Source of the DNA: an uncultured Atopobiaceae bacterium
Lineage (GTDB): Bacteria > Actinomycetota > Coriobacteriia > Coriobacteriales > Atopobiaceae
DNA: 14,059 nucleotides
NCBI GenBank assembly: GCA_947581665.1
Contig: CANPVI010000018.1
Location: 1-14,059 of the forward strand
Direction: 5' to 3'
Shown: positions 6,942 to 12,683 of the stretch, one piece after another
Numbering within the stretch: the stretch's first letter is position 1
Layout: each line of letters starts with the position of its first letter
Position numbers and translations under genes: made by a program
Notes under the pieces: model-generated
Seen by the model: only the letters and a program-made list of their open reading frames with translations
Told to the model about the DNA's origin: nothing
Database searches by the model: none

Positions 6942-7766
6942 TTAGAACGGCCCGTGTTCATCCTCGTACTTTCCCTTGCACTCCGCGCCGCAGAGGGGAA
7001 CGCCGTATTTCCTCATGGAGCCCTTGTAGAGCTCGAGGGAAATGATCTTCCCACATACCTGGCACTTGCAGTCGGCCCCGAGGTCTCTCCATTCGTTGAG
7101 GATCTTTCCCGTCTCTTCCGAAGGGACAAAGGTTTTCCCGTTGAAGAGGTTCGTCCTGTCCTTGCTTGCCGTGGCGAGGTGCTCTTGCGTCATGTCGAAG
7201 AAGGTTGTAAGCTCGTATTCGAGCCCGTCCCTAAACACGGGCGCCATGCCGACCTTTTTCACACCTTTCTTCCCGTTGTCCTCGGTAACGACGTATTCTG
7301 CCTTCGATCTTGTCGTAACGATAATGTCGAGCGGGCTTTGCAAGATCGAATCGACGAGCCGATTGTGCTCGGGCGTGATCTCGCGCCATGCCGTGTAGCT
7401 GTTCCCGCTCTTGCTTGCCTTTGCGACTTTATCCTGCATATCGAGGAGGCCGCCCTCGCCGCTCCATGCGTGGGAGAGACTGTCGATAATGAGAACCTTG
7501 ATGCCCTCCTCCTCCGCGAGATGGATGAGATCGATGTACTTCTGCGGCGTGAAGGGAGGGGAGATTTGGCAAACGAGGTATTCCCCGAGGTTGCTGTAAA
7601 GCTCCGCGCTCCCGTTTTCCGTGTCGATGACCGCGATCTTGCTCCAATCGTCGCAAATTCCATGCGCGATGAGGAGGGCGCTGTACGTCTTTCCTGCACC
7701 GGAAGGGGCCGAGATGCCGATCTTGAGTTTGACTTTCTTTCTTTCCGCTTTTCTGAATCCTATCAT
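6942..7766 (-). CDS. AAA_24-type (Sak4-like) phage ATPase with C-terminal zinc ribbon
   Basis: A 274-aa P-loop ATPase. Walker A is APSGAGKT (A20-T27) and Walker B is VLIIDS (about 91-96, D95). The RecA-like core with VIDTENGSAELYS matches phage nucleotide-binding proteins of the AAA_24 type, which include the Sak4 single-strand annealing/recombination proteins. The C-terminus (about 232-265) carries CKCQVCGK and LCGAECKG, a four-to-five-cysteine zinc ribbon. The start at 7766 is behind GGAGGAACATC and inside the operon; the open frame upstream of it is an Arg/Ser-rich shadow of Gp157. The neighbourhood (Gp157 before, initiator, RusA and SSB after) supports a recombination-dependent replication role. 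A general motor or DNA-maintenance ATPase remains possible. Confidence 0.85.
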   Translation of the reverse strand: MIGFRKAERKKVKLKIGISAPSGAGKTYSALLIAHGICDDWSKIAVIDTENGSAELYSNLGEYLVCQISPPFTPQKYIDLIHLAEEEGIKVLIIDSLSHAWSGEGGLLDMQDKVAKASKSGNSYTAWREITPEHNRLVDSILQSPLDIIVTTRSKAEYVVTEDNGKKGVKKVGMAPVFRDGLEYELTTFFDMTQEHLATASKDRTNLFNGKTFVPSEETGKILNEWRDLGADCKCQVCGKIISLELYKGSMRKYGVPLCGAECKGKYEDEHGPF

Positions 7767-7779
7767 GATGTTCCTCCGA

Positions 7780-8304
7780 TTATTTGATTTGGATATTGAG
7801 CTTTGTGTTGATGTGCGCCCCCTCGAAAGTTTCGCCTTTCGCCTGCGCCGCCTTGATGGCCGCCTTGATGGCCGTTTTGTCGGGGGTGTACGTTGTGACA
7901 ACCTTCATGAGATCGTCCGGAATGCGCGTGGCGTCGTCGATGATGGTCTCTTCCGAAGTCCTAAAAGAAATCTTCGCCGTCATGCCGCTGATGCCTTTTT
8001 CATAACCCGCCTGGATGAGGGCGTCGGCGAGGTACTGTTTGAGCCAGTCGCGCCTGCTCGAAATCTGTTTTGCGATGGCGGCGAGCCTGTCTGCCTCCGC
8101 CTTGTAGGCGCTTGCGTCTTGATCGAGGAGGCGAACGACGGTTGCGACGTCCACCGCCTTTTTCTCAAATTCCGCCTGTGCTTTGTCGAGCGCAACGGAA
8201 GCCGCGAGATCGACCTCGCCCGTCTCCTCGTCGATCGAGTCAATGAATGCGTTGTAGAGCGCGGTGCAGTTCTCCCCGAGTTTCATGAGCGTAACGTTCG
8301 GCAT
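7780..8304 (-). CDS. Siphovirus Gp157-like protein
   Basis: A 174-aa protein of the siphovirus Gp157 family: an N-terminal helical part (ALYNAFIDSIDEETGEVDL), a long charged middle helix with LLDQDASAYKAEADRLAAI (about 59-80) and a C-terminal part with KISFRTSEETIIDD. The family occurs in early operons of Gram-positive phages and next to annealing or recombination proteins. Its biochemical role is not established, although reports have linked it to phage resistance of the host. The start overlaps the stop of the preceding gene by one base (TAATG), and the AAA ATPase start is 13 nt after its stop. Confidence 0.88.
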   Translation of the reverse strand: MPNVTLMKLGENCTALYNAFIDSIDEETGEVDLAASVALDKAQAEFEKKAVDVATVVRLLDQDASAYKAEADRLAAIAKQISSRRDWLKQYLADALIQAGYEKGISGMTAKISFRTSEETIIDDATRIPDDLMKVVTTYTPDKTAIKAAIKAAQAKGETFEGAHINTKLNIQIK

Positions 8305-8591
8305 TATGCGTCCTCCTCTTCCCCTTCGGGGGATGCCTTCGGCTCCTGGGCCTTCTTTGCTTCCTCTTCCTTCTCTTTTTGCTTTTTGAGCTCCTGCTCC
8401 GCGATCCTGACGCGCGAATCTGCCCGCTCGATGACTTCTGCGAGGGCGGCGAGGTTTTCCGCCTCGGTGTAACGCTCCGCCTGCGCCTTTAATTCTTGGG
8501 TCACAAACGACTGGACCGCCTGGCGCTCTATGCGCGCTTTGAGGAGTTCTCTTTCGTAATACTCGGTTGATCCGTAATAAGGGTTTAACAT
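8304..8591 (-). CDS. hypothetical coiled-coil early protein
   Basis: A 95-aa protein, not recognised. The N-terminus MLNPYYGSTEYYERELLKAR is followed by one long charged helix (about 15-80), likely coiled coil, and an acidic EGEEEDA tail. The start at 8591 was chosen because it has AGGAGGAACATC directly before it; the open frame further upstream lacks a ribosome site. Its stop overlaps the Gp157 start by one base, so the two are probably translated together and may act together. Confidence 0.8.
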   Translation of the reverse strand: MLNPYYGSTEYYERELLKARIERQAVQSFVTQELKAQAERYTEAENLAALAEVIERADSRVRIAEQELKKQKEKEEEAKKAQEPKASPEGEEEDA

Positions 8592-8717
8592 GATGTTCCT
8601 CCTAAATTTGATAATATTTTGTGGGCCGTATGAGCCCGATGTTTGACGCCTCAACGATTGCGGCGCCTAGGTTCGGGTGTTTCCCCGATTGTGCCTTCTT
8701 TGCCTCTCTCGTGCCGC

Positions 8718-8951
8718 CTAAACGCGGAGATCGCCGTACTCGTTCAAGTCCGAAATGCGGCACCCGAGCGCGTTTGCGAGCTTTGCAATGGTTTTCATGT
8801 TCGGAATGCGCTTGCCGTTTTCGTACATACACAAAGAGGAGTAGTCGATCCCGCACTTTCCCGCGAGTTCTCTCTGCGTGAGCCCCTTTGCCTTGCGAAG
8901 TGCTTTTAGCTTCTTCATCGGGCGGCGCTCCTTCTCTGTCGTAGCGTCCAT
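8718..8951 (-). CDS. XRE-family helix-turn-helix protein
   Basis: A 77-aa DNA-binding protein consisting of a single XRE/Cro domain: LKALRKAKGLTQRELAGKCG, then YSSLCMYENGKRIPNMKTIA, the second and recognition helices included. The ATG at 8951 directly follows the TGA of the previous gene and is 10 nt after AGGAGG. An alternative ATG at 8918 (MKKLKALRK), with AAGGAG 9 nt upstream, fits the usual length of Cro-like proteins better, so the first 11 residues are uncertain. It lies in the middle of the early operon, well away from the immunity region, so it is more likely a late-acting or accessory regulator than the lysogeny repressor. Confidence 0.88.
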   Translation of the reverse strand: MDATTEKERRPMKKLKALRKAKGLTQRELAGKCGIDYSSLCMYENGKRIPNMKTIAKLANALGCRISDLNEYGDLRV

Positions 8952-9917
8952 TCAGGTGTTGCCTCCTTTCTTTTGGCCTATGAGCCTTAGCGCCTCTTTG
9001 GCGGCGCGGATGCCGTTCGGGGTGAGTTGCCTCTGCCATGCGCTCGAACTCGGCGCGTACTTGAAGCCGTGCTCTTTCAAGATCGTTCTTATGGCCTCCT
9101 CGGGTTTCCCGTCAAAAAGGAGCTGTACCCTCATGAGCTCGCTGTTCTCAACGACCTTGACCCCCTCGACCTCGGGGTACTTGTCTTTTGCTTCCTGCTG
9201 TGCGACGACCTTCATGCGCTCGATCTCCTCGATCCTCTGTTTGATCGTCCGAATGCGGGCGGAGCTGTTCGAGAGCTCGTAGGGCGGATACGGGATGTTG
9301 CTGTAAATGGCCGCTGACTTGATGCTCCTATCCAGCGCGGCCGCCTTCTCGTCCGAAAGTCCCTCGTAGCCCTTCATGGTGCCGTTCTTCCTGTACCAGG
9401 CGTTTCGCCGTACCATCTCCGCGTGGTTCTCGCGCTCGGCTTGAAGTTTCTCCTGGAGCTTTTCGACCGCCGCATCGTCGTTGCTGTAAATGGTCTTGTT
9501 TGTCAATTTTGCCTCGATTTTCTTGAAGCAGTAACAAGTCTCGGGGGTGAAGAGCTCGCCGCACTCCTCGAAAAACTTGTCCCGCGCCGCGTTCTGCCTC
9601 TCCTTCTTCCTCGTCGGAAAGTTGGAAAACCCTGCGACAAGGGCGGAAGGGCAGCTCGCCTCGATCCGATTGCTTCGATTGATCGCTTCTGCGAGTTTCT
9701 TCTCGTAACGATCCGTCCAGTAACCGATGAGCTCGACCTGCTCGGCCGTGAGCGGCGATTTGAGGCGCCCAACGACTTCCTCGACCGCCGCCTTAAAGCG
9801 GGCGACGTAGCCGTTGTAGTCCTCGGTTGCGGATCCCTCGGTGTAGTCGCTGTAACTGTTGACGTCGTTTGCGCGACGGGCGAGCCCTTCGTCGATCTTG
9901 TAGTTACCGCTTCCCAT
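8952..9917 (-). CDS. unrecognised 321-aa phage protein with a mobile-element C-terminal module
   Basis: No family name assigned. The N-terminal 100 residues are charged and contain LTAEQVELIGYWTDRYEKKL. A middle region with CYCFKKIEAKLTNKT is followed by a long helical, probably coiled-coil part (about 150-190 and 215-250). The last 60 residues (VQLLFDGKPEEAIRTILKEH, then GFKYAPSSSAWQRQLTPNG) resemble a short domain that I remember from the ends of several phage and plasmid proteins, where it follows various functional domains. The ATG at 9917 lies behind AAAGGAGGAGAGC and overlaps the end of the small membrane-protein gene by 14 nt. Its stop abuts the XRE gene start. Confidence 0.82.
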   Translation of the reverse strand: MGSGNYKIDEGLARRANDVNSYSDYTEGSATEDYNGYVARFKAAVEEVVGRLKSPLTAEQVELIGYWTDRYEKKLAEAINRSNRIEASCPSALVAGFSNFPTRKKERQNAARDKFFEECGELFTPETCYCFKKIEAKLTNKTIYSNDDAAVEKLQEKLQAERENHAEMVRRNAWYRKNGTMKGYEGLSDEKAAALDRSIKSAAIYSNIPYPPYELSNSSARIRTIKQRIEEIERMKVVAQQEAKDKYPEVEGVKVVENSELMRVQLLFDGKPEEAIRTILKEHGFKYAPSSSAWQRQLTPNGIRAAKEALRLIGQKKGGNT

Positions 9918-10080
9918 GCTCTCCTCCTTTGCCTTTCGGCGTCCGGAACGCCCACGATTTGCCGCCGAGCCTGTAAACCTTCCACTCGGCGCGGAGCATC
10001 CCCGCTGTCAACAGTACGACGAGAACGGCGAGTACGCCGAGCGCGACGCTGTTGATAATGAGCCACGTTGTGATGTTCAT
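9904..10080 (-). CDS. small single-pass membrane protein
   Basis: A 58-aa ORF. The start ATG at 10080 has AGGAGG 6 nt upstream. Residues about 5-28 (TWLIINSVALGVLAVLVVLL) form one strong transmembrane helix, followed by a basic cytoplasm-type tail (RAEWKVYRLGGKSWAFRTPK) and a Gly/Lys-rich end. It overlaps the start of the 321-aa gene by 14 nt. No family was recognised. Small one-helix proteins early in phage operons are sometimes superinfection-exclusion or host-membrane effectors; that is a suggestion only. Confidence 0.75.
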   Translation of the reverse strand: MNITTWLIINSVALGVLAVLVVLLTAGMLRAEWKVYRLGGKSWAFRTPKGKGGEHGKR

Positions 10081-10150
10081 GTGTCCTCCTTTGGCCTGTC
10101 ATCTTCGGGCGGGGTAGGCCGTCTCCCCGCGACGCCTCTCGGCGTTTCGA

Positions 10151-10315
10151 CTATTGAATTGTAGTTCGCTCCATCGCCTCCTCCTTCTCTGCCTTGTAGT
10201 CGTCGTCCGCTTTTGTGGCGAGGTAGTTCTCGTATTCCTCGTCATGTATGCGAAAAAGCTCCTCGTATTCTTCCCTGCAAAGTCCAACCCATGGCGCATC
10301 CGGAATATCAATCAT
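10151..10315 (-). CDS. small acidic protein
   Basis: A 54-aa ORF starting MIDIPDAPWVGLCREEYEEL. The ATG at 10315 overlaps the last codons of the 117-aa gene by 8 nt, with GAAAGGAA upstream. About a third of the residues are Asp or Glu, so the protein is strongly acidic and mostly helical. The longer frame at this location is Arg/Thr-rich and is rejected as its shadow. Function unknown. Small acidic early phage proteins can be DNA mimics or inhibitors of host enzymes, but nothing here shows that. About 70 nt without a gene follow its stop. Confidence 0.65.
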   Translation of the reverse strand: MIDIPDAPWVGLCREEYEELFRIHDEEYENYLATKADDDYKAEKEEAMERTTIQ

Positions 10316-10661
10316 CTTCCTTTCCTCTGAAAAGGTGCGTTACCCTTCTTTTTGTCTGCTCGACGGAAGGGATTTCCTTCGTCTGCTCAAAGATTGAATT
10401 TGTATAAGCGGTCGCCTCCTCCTCTGTCCTAAACACTTTCCCGCGCCCTCCGTCTCTTACAAGGAAGTGGGTCTCCCCGATCTCCATTCCGACGATGCAG
10501 TTTCGGTTGAGCTCGACGATCCGTTTGAGATCGAGCCCGAGCCCCCTGTTGTAGTGTTCGTTGACGACCGCCCTCAATACGATGAGAAGTTCGTCCCGAG
10601 TCATTTCTTCGAGCGAGGATTTCTTCAAAATTTTGTCAATCTGCTTTTCGGTGATTTTCAT
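10308..10661 (-). CDS. hypothetical 117-aa early phage protein
   Basis: Not recognised. The protein starts MKITEKQIDKILKKSSLEEM, a helical segment, and continues with RDELLIVLRAVVNEHYNRGL. A beta-rich centre follows (about 55-75: VGMEIGETHFLVRDGG). A helix (TEEEATAYTNSIFEQTK) and a basic tail end it. The ATG at 10661 has AAGGAGGG just upstream. It is one of the small genes transcribed first from the leftward promoter. Confidence 0.8.
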   Translation of the reverse strand: MKITEKQIDKILKKSSLEEMTRDELLIVLRAVVNEHYNRGLGLDLKRIVELNRNCIVGMEIGETHFLVRDGGRGKVFRTEEEATAYTNSIFEQTKEIPSVEQTKRRVTHLFRGKEDD

Positions 10662-10671
10662 AGCTCCCTCC

Positions 10672-10908
10672 TTAGTGGATCCTTACGGCCCCGAAATTCC
10701 CTTCCTTGTCCTCGTCAACCTTCACGATGAACGGCGCCCTGTCGCTTTCCGAGTAGTCCCCGTTGACCGCGTATCCGATTTGGATTGTGACGGAGCTCCA
10801 CTTGTCCCCGCTCCCGCTTCCTTCCATAAGAGAGATCGTCCGAATGTCTCCGACGTGCGCCTTCTTAAATACCTTCATTGCCTCTTTGATCGCCTTAATT
10901 CCTGTCAT
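10672..10908 (-). CDS. hypothetical 78-aa early phage protein
   Basis: Not recognised. The start at 10908 (MTGIKAIKEAMKVFKKAH) follows AGGAGGAACATC; the open frame upstream of it is a shadow of the 118-aa gene. A short N-terminal helix is followed by a beta-rich part (WSSVTIQIGYAVNGDYSESD and IVKVDEDKEGNFGAVRIH), suggesting a compact alpha/beta domain. Function unknown. Confidence 0.75.
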   Translation of the reverse strand: MTGIKAIKEAMKVFKKAHVGDIRTISLMEGSGSGDKWSSVTIQIGYAVNGDYSESDRAPFIVKVDEDKEGNFGAVRIH

Positions 10909-10975
10909 GATGTTCCTCCTGGTTTTCGGTGACGCTCGCCTTTCGGCGGCGTTTCGGCTGGGTACCGTCCAGCTC

Positions 10976-11332
10976 TCATTCGGACCGAATAATTCTCCAC
11001 CCGCTTGCGAGTCCCGCGAGCTTGTCGTTGAGCTCGCGCTCTCGGAGGTTGAGTTTCTCCCGCTCTGCGCGGATCTCCATTTCCTCCTCGTCGATAGCCC
11101 TTGCCTCGATTGCGACAGGAAGCATCGCGTCGAGGATGCCGTAGCCTGCCGTCGCAACAAGCCGAGCGATCTGTTTTTTCCCTTCTACATTGTCGATCGC
11201 GGGGTGGAAGTTGTAGACAGTTTGAACCTTCTCCCAAAGGGCGTCACCGATCTGCTCGAAGTAAATTTTGTCGGCGAGTTCTTTCCCGCCTTTGTACTCT
11301 GAAAGTTCCTTTACAAATTCCTCTTTGTTCAT
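10976..11332 (-). CDS. hypothetical 118-aa early phage protein
   Basis: Not recognised. It begins MNKEEFVKELSEYKGGKELA; the middle VEGKKQIARLVATAGYGILD is a helical, partly hydrophobic stretch. The C-terminal part (about 77-105) is a charged helix with likely coiled coil. The ATG at 11332 sits behind AAGGAGGCAACGCC. It is the second gene of the leftward operon. Confidence 0.8.
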   Translation of the reverse strand: MNKEEFVKELSEYKGGKELADKIYFEQIGDALWEKVQTVYNFHPAIDNVEGKKQIARLVATAGYGILDAMLPVAIEARAIDEEEMEIRAEREKLNLRERELNDKLAGLASGWRIIRSE

Positions 11333-11348
11333 GGCGTTGCCTCCTTGC

Positions 11349-11498
11349 TTAGTCGTTCCAGCAGACGGTGTAGTAGCGCGTCCCGAGGACTACGGTTGCC
11401 GAGATACGGGCCTCGTGTCCGTTGCGGATGAGCCGTTCGCAGATGGCGCGCGCCTTATCCTCGCTGATGGTGGTTGCAGAAACGTGATCGAAGTTCAT
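11349..11498 (-). CDS. small first gene of the early operon
   Basis: A 49-aa protein starting MNFDHVSATTISEDKARAIC. Start at 11498 chosen because AGGAGG lies 6 nt upstream and because codons further upstream would run into the operator. The pattern (helix ISEDKARAICERLIRNGHEA, then two strands RISATVVLGTRYYTVCWN) suggests a small beta-alpha-beta domain. It is the first product of the leftward promoter, a position often held by Cro-like, antirepressor or host-takeover proteins, but it shows no helix-turn-helix. Function unknown. Confidence 0.75.
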   Translation of the reverse strand: MNFDHVSATTISEDKARAICERLIRNGHEARISATVVLGTRYYTVCWND

Positions 11499-11513
11499 GG
11501 CGTTCCTCCTGGA

Positions 11514-11620
11514 AAAGTCCTTTTTTGGACTTTCAACACTCTCAATTATACTCAAATTTGGACTTTTGTCAACAATTTTCGCAAACTTTTTCGGAAAAAA
11601 ATTGCTTTTTTGGACTTTTT
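11514..11620. promoter_or_regulatory. repeated operator boxes (GGACTTTT) of the lysogeny switch
   Basis: GGACTTT boxes start at 11527, 11560 and 11612. The first is paired with an inverted AAAGTCC at 11514-11520, giving a 7-bp palindrome with a 6-nt T spacer. The second lies between the -35 and -10 of the leftward promoter and the third between the -35 and -10 of the repressor promoter. The spacings (33 and 52 bp) are near whole helical turns. They are most likely bound by the adjacent XRE repressor, which would then control both promoters, including its own. Confidence 0.7.
11545..11572 (-). promoter_or_regulatory. leftward early promoter
   Basis: On the minus strand TTGACA (11572-11567), 16 bp, TATAAT (11550-11545): both hexamers match the sigma-A consensus perfectly. 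It reads into the 49-aa gene and the long early operon. An operator box fills the spacer, and a palindromic box lies near the expected start site, so repressor binding would block it. Confidence 0.85.
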
Positions 11621-11630
11621 TTTCTACAAT
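11602..11630 (+). promoter_or_regulatory. repressor promoter
   Basis: TTGCTT (11602-11607), 17 bp, TACAAT (11625-11630). The -35 is weak and the -10 near consensus. A GGACTTTT operator box lies in the spacer, suggesting autoregulation. The transcript would start about 30 nt before the repressor ATG. Confidence 0.6.
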
Positions 11631-11664
11631 GAAGGTGCGGAAAAATAAAAAAGGAGGAATTTCA

Positions 11665-12009
11665 ATGCAAAATCTGGAACTCTACAAGAGGCGAAAGAAG
11701 GAGCTCGGCTTGACCTTCGAGGATCTCTCGAAGCGGTGCGGCGTTCCAATTCAGACGCTCCACAACATCTTTCGTGGCCATACCGTAAACCCACGGATCG
11801 ACACTCTTCGGGCTATAAATCTTGCCCTTGGAATTGAAGAGGGAATCGACGCGGCCCCGAAGATCGAAGAAAAGGAGAGCGGGCAAAACGAGAGGGAGAA
11901 ACGCCTGCTCGCGGCCTTCGACGCTTTGATACCGCCGATGCAGGATTACGTTATCGAAATGGTCGAAAAGCTCGTCTCCCAGGGCGGCGCGGCCGCAAGG
12001 AGGGCGTAG
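11665..12009 (+). CDS. XRE-family phage repressor (CI-like)
   Basis: A 114-aa protein. Residues about 5-63 form a helix-turn-helix domain (KKELGLTFEDLSKRCGVPIQ, then TLHNIFRGHTVNPRIDTLRA). The C-terminal helix (LLAAFDALIPPMQDYVIEMV) may mediate dimerisation. There is no peptidase domain, so induction would not use LexA-style self-cleavage. Start at 11665 chosen because AAGGAGGAATTTCA precedes it; codons upstream would cover the promoter. Divergent from the early operon across an operator region, first gene of the repressor-integrase side. This is the expected place of the lysogeny repressor. Confidence 0.9.
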   Translation: MQNLELYKRRKKELGLTFEDLSKRCGVPIQTLHNIFRGHTVNPRIDTLRAINLALGIEEGIDAAPKIEEKESGQNEREKRLLAAFDALIPPMQDYVIEMVEKLVSQGGAAARRA

Positions 12010-12010
12010 T

Positions 12011-12523
12011 ATGGGCCTGTTTGGTTTTGGTCGCCCGAAGGCGCGGGATGATCTTTACGGCGTTATCTATGAAGGTCTCGACCGCTCTTTCTGCGCATCG
12101 CAAGATGAGGCGGCCGTCCTCGCCCGCGTAAAACTTTATAATAGCGAAGGCGAGGGGGTGATCTCCGACGCAAAAATGAAAATGGCCTCCGCGCGTTCGC
12201 CGAAGGTCTATTTTCAATGGGCGGGTCTTGCCGAGAAGTATTTGCGCGGGTTCTGTGTGATCTCAAACTACTATCCGAAGTTCTATTCCGACCCTGGCGG
12301 CCGCCTGTCTGACTTCCTGTGCTCTCGCCTCGACTGTTCTCGTGCCTTCTTCGATCGCTTTTTCATGGGCGTTGAAAAGAAGGTGGCGCGCCTCCCTGCG
12401 GGTGAGCAAAAACGTGAGGCCCAAACCCTTTGCGCCGAGCTCGCTCCCTTTGTCGCGGATATGCTTCCCGACGAAAAGCTCTACTACGAGTCCGCGCTGT
12501 CGAGCGTTCTGTCTCGTGTCTAA
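12011..12523 (+). CDS. unrecognised 170-aa protein of the lysogeny module
   Basis: The ATG at 12011 lies one base after the repressor stop, behind AAGGAGGGCGTAGT, so it is cotranscribed with the repressor and expressed in the lysogen. The sequence (start MGLFGFGRPKARDDLYGVIY) is soluble-looking, helical, with five cysteines, an aromatic middle (YFQWAGLAEKYLRGFCVISN) and the ending YYESALSSVLSRV. No signal peptide, membrane segment or known motif was seen. Genes in this position are often superinfection or defence factors carried for the lysogen's benefit; that is inference from position alone. Confidence 0.82.
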   Translation: MGLFGFGRPKARDDLYGVIYEGLDRSFCASQDEAAVLARVKLYNSEGEGVISDAKMKMASARSPKVYFQWAGLAEKYLRGFCVISNYYPKFYSDPGGRLSDFLCSRLDCSRAFFDRFFMGVEKKVARLPAGEQKREAQTLCAELAPFVADMLPDEKLYYESALSSVLSRV

Positions 12524-12551
12524 AAAGAAAATAAGCCGCCCCGAAGGGCGG
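12523..12551 (-). terminator. probable minus-strand terminator hairpin
   Basis: CCGCCC (12536-12541) pairs with GGGCGG (12546-12551) around a 4-nt loop. On the minus strand the loop is TTCG and the stem is followed by CTTATTTTCTTTTT, typical of intrinsic termination. On the plus strand no T run follows, so the repressor-side transcript would pass. It would stop antisense transcription before it enters the repressor genes. Confidence 0.5.
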
Positions 12552-12568
12552 AAAGGAGAAACATTTTT

Positions 12569-12655
12569 ATGGAATATTTGGAATTTTTGAAACAACTCAA
12601 TTCGATGATCATGCAACAGATCGCAGAGATCGAGCGGGAAAAAATACGAGCGTAG
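12569..12655 (+). CDS. 28-codon ORF, possibly the true N-terminus of the integrase, frameshifted
   Basis: It reads MEYLEFLKQLNSMIMQQIAE and ends REKIRA. AAAGGAG lies 10 nt upstream of the ATG at 12569. It ends 28 nt before the first integrase start candidate. The integrase frame is already open from 12609 and coding-like. A run of six A (12639-12644) is the point where loss of one base would join this ORF to the integrase frame (EREK then YERSLSLDD). Related integrases, as I remember them, carry a variable helical N-terminus before the KEIxKMP segment. It could also be an independent leader peptide. Confidence 0.5.
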   Translation: MEYLEFLKQLNSMIMQQIAEIEREKIRA

Positions 12656-12683
12656 TCTCTCGCTCGATGACCCCGACAACGTA

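Noticed and set aside
6846..7787. 313-codon plus-strand open frame, and similar long plus-strand frames at 947-1423, 1424-2026, 3212-3814, 4327-5028, 7621-8472 and 9423-10055
   Set aside because: They lie opposite well-supported minus-strand genes, lack ribosome sites, and their products look like mirror-frame translations of those genes. The minus genes have family matches and start signals.
7767..7901. Longer N-terminus for the AAA ATPase
   Set aside because: Arg/Ser-rich shadow of the Gp157 gene; the start at 7766 has GGAGGAACATC and places Walker A at the usual distance from the N-terminus.
10099..10311. 70-codon minus-strand frame rich in Arg and Thr
   Set aside because: It is the shadow of the acidic 54-aa gene, which has the better start and overlap with its upstream neighbour.
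11665..12009. LexA/CI-type self-cleaving repressor
   Set aside because: The protein is only 114 aa and has no S24 peptidase domain after the helix-turn-helix.
12636..12645. Canonical -1 programmed frameshift site at GGGAAAAAAT
   Set aside because: The integrase frame is +1 (or -2) relative to the 28-codon ORF, so a -1 slip would not join them.
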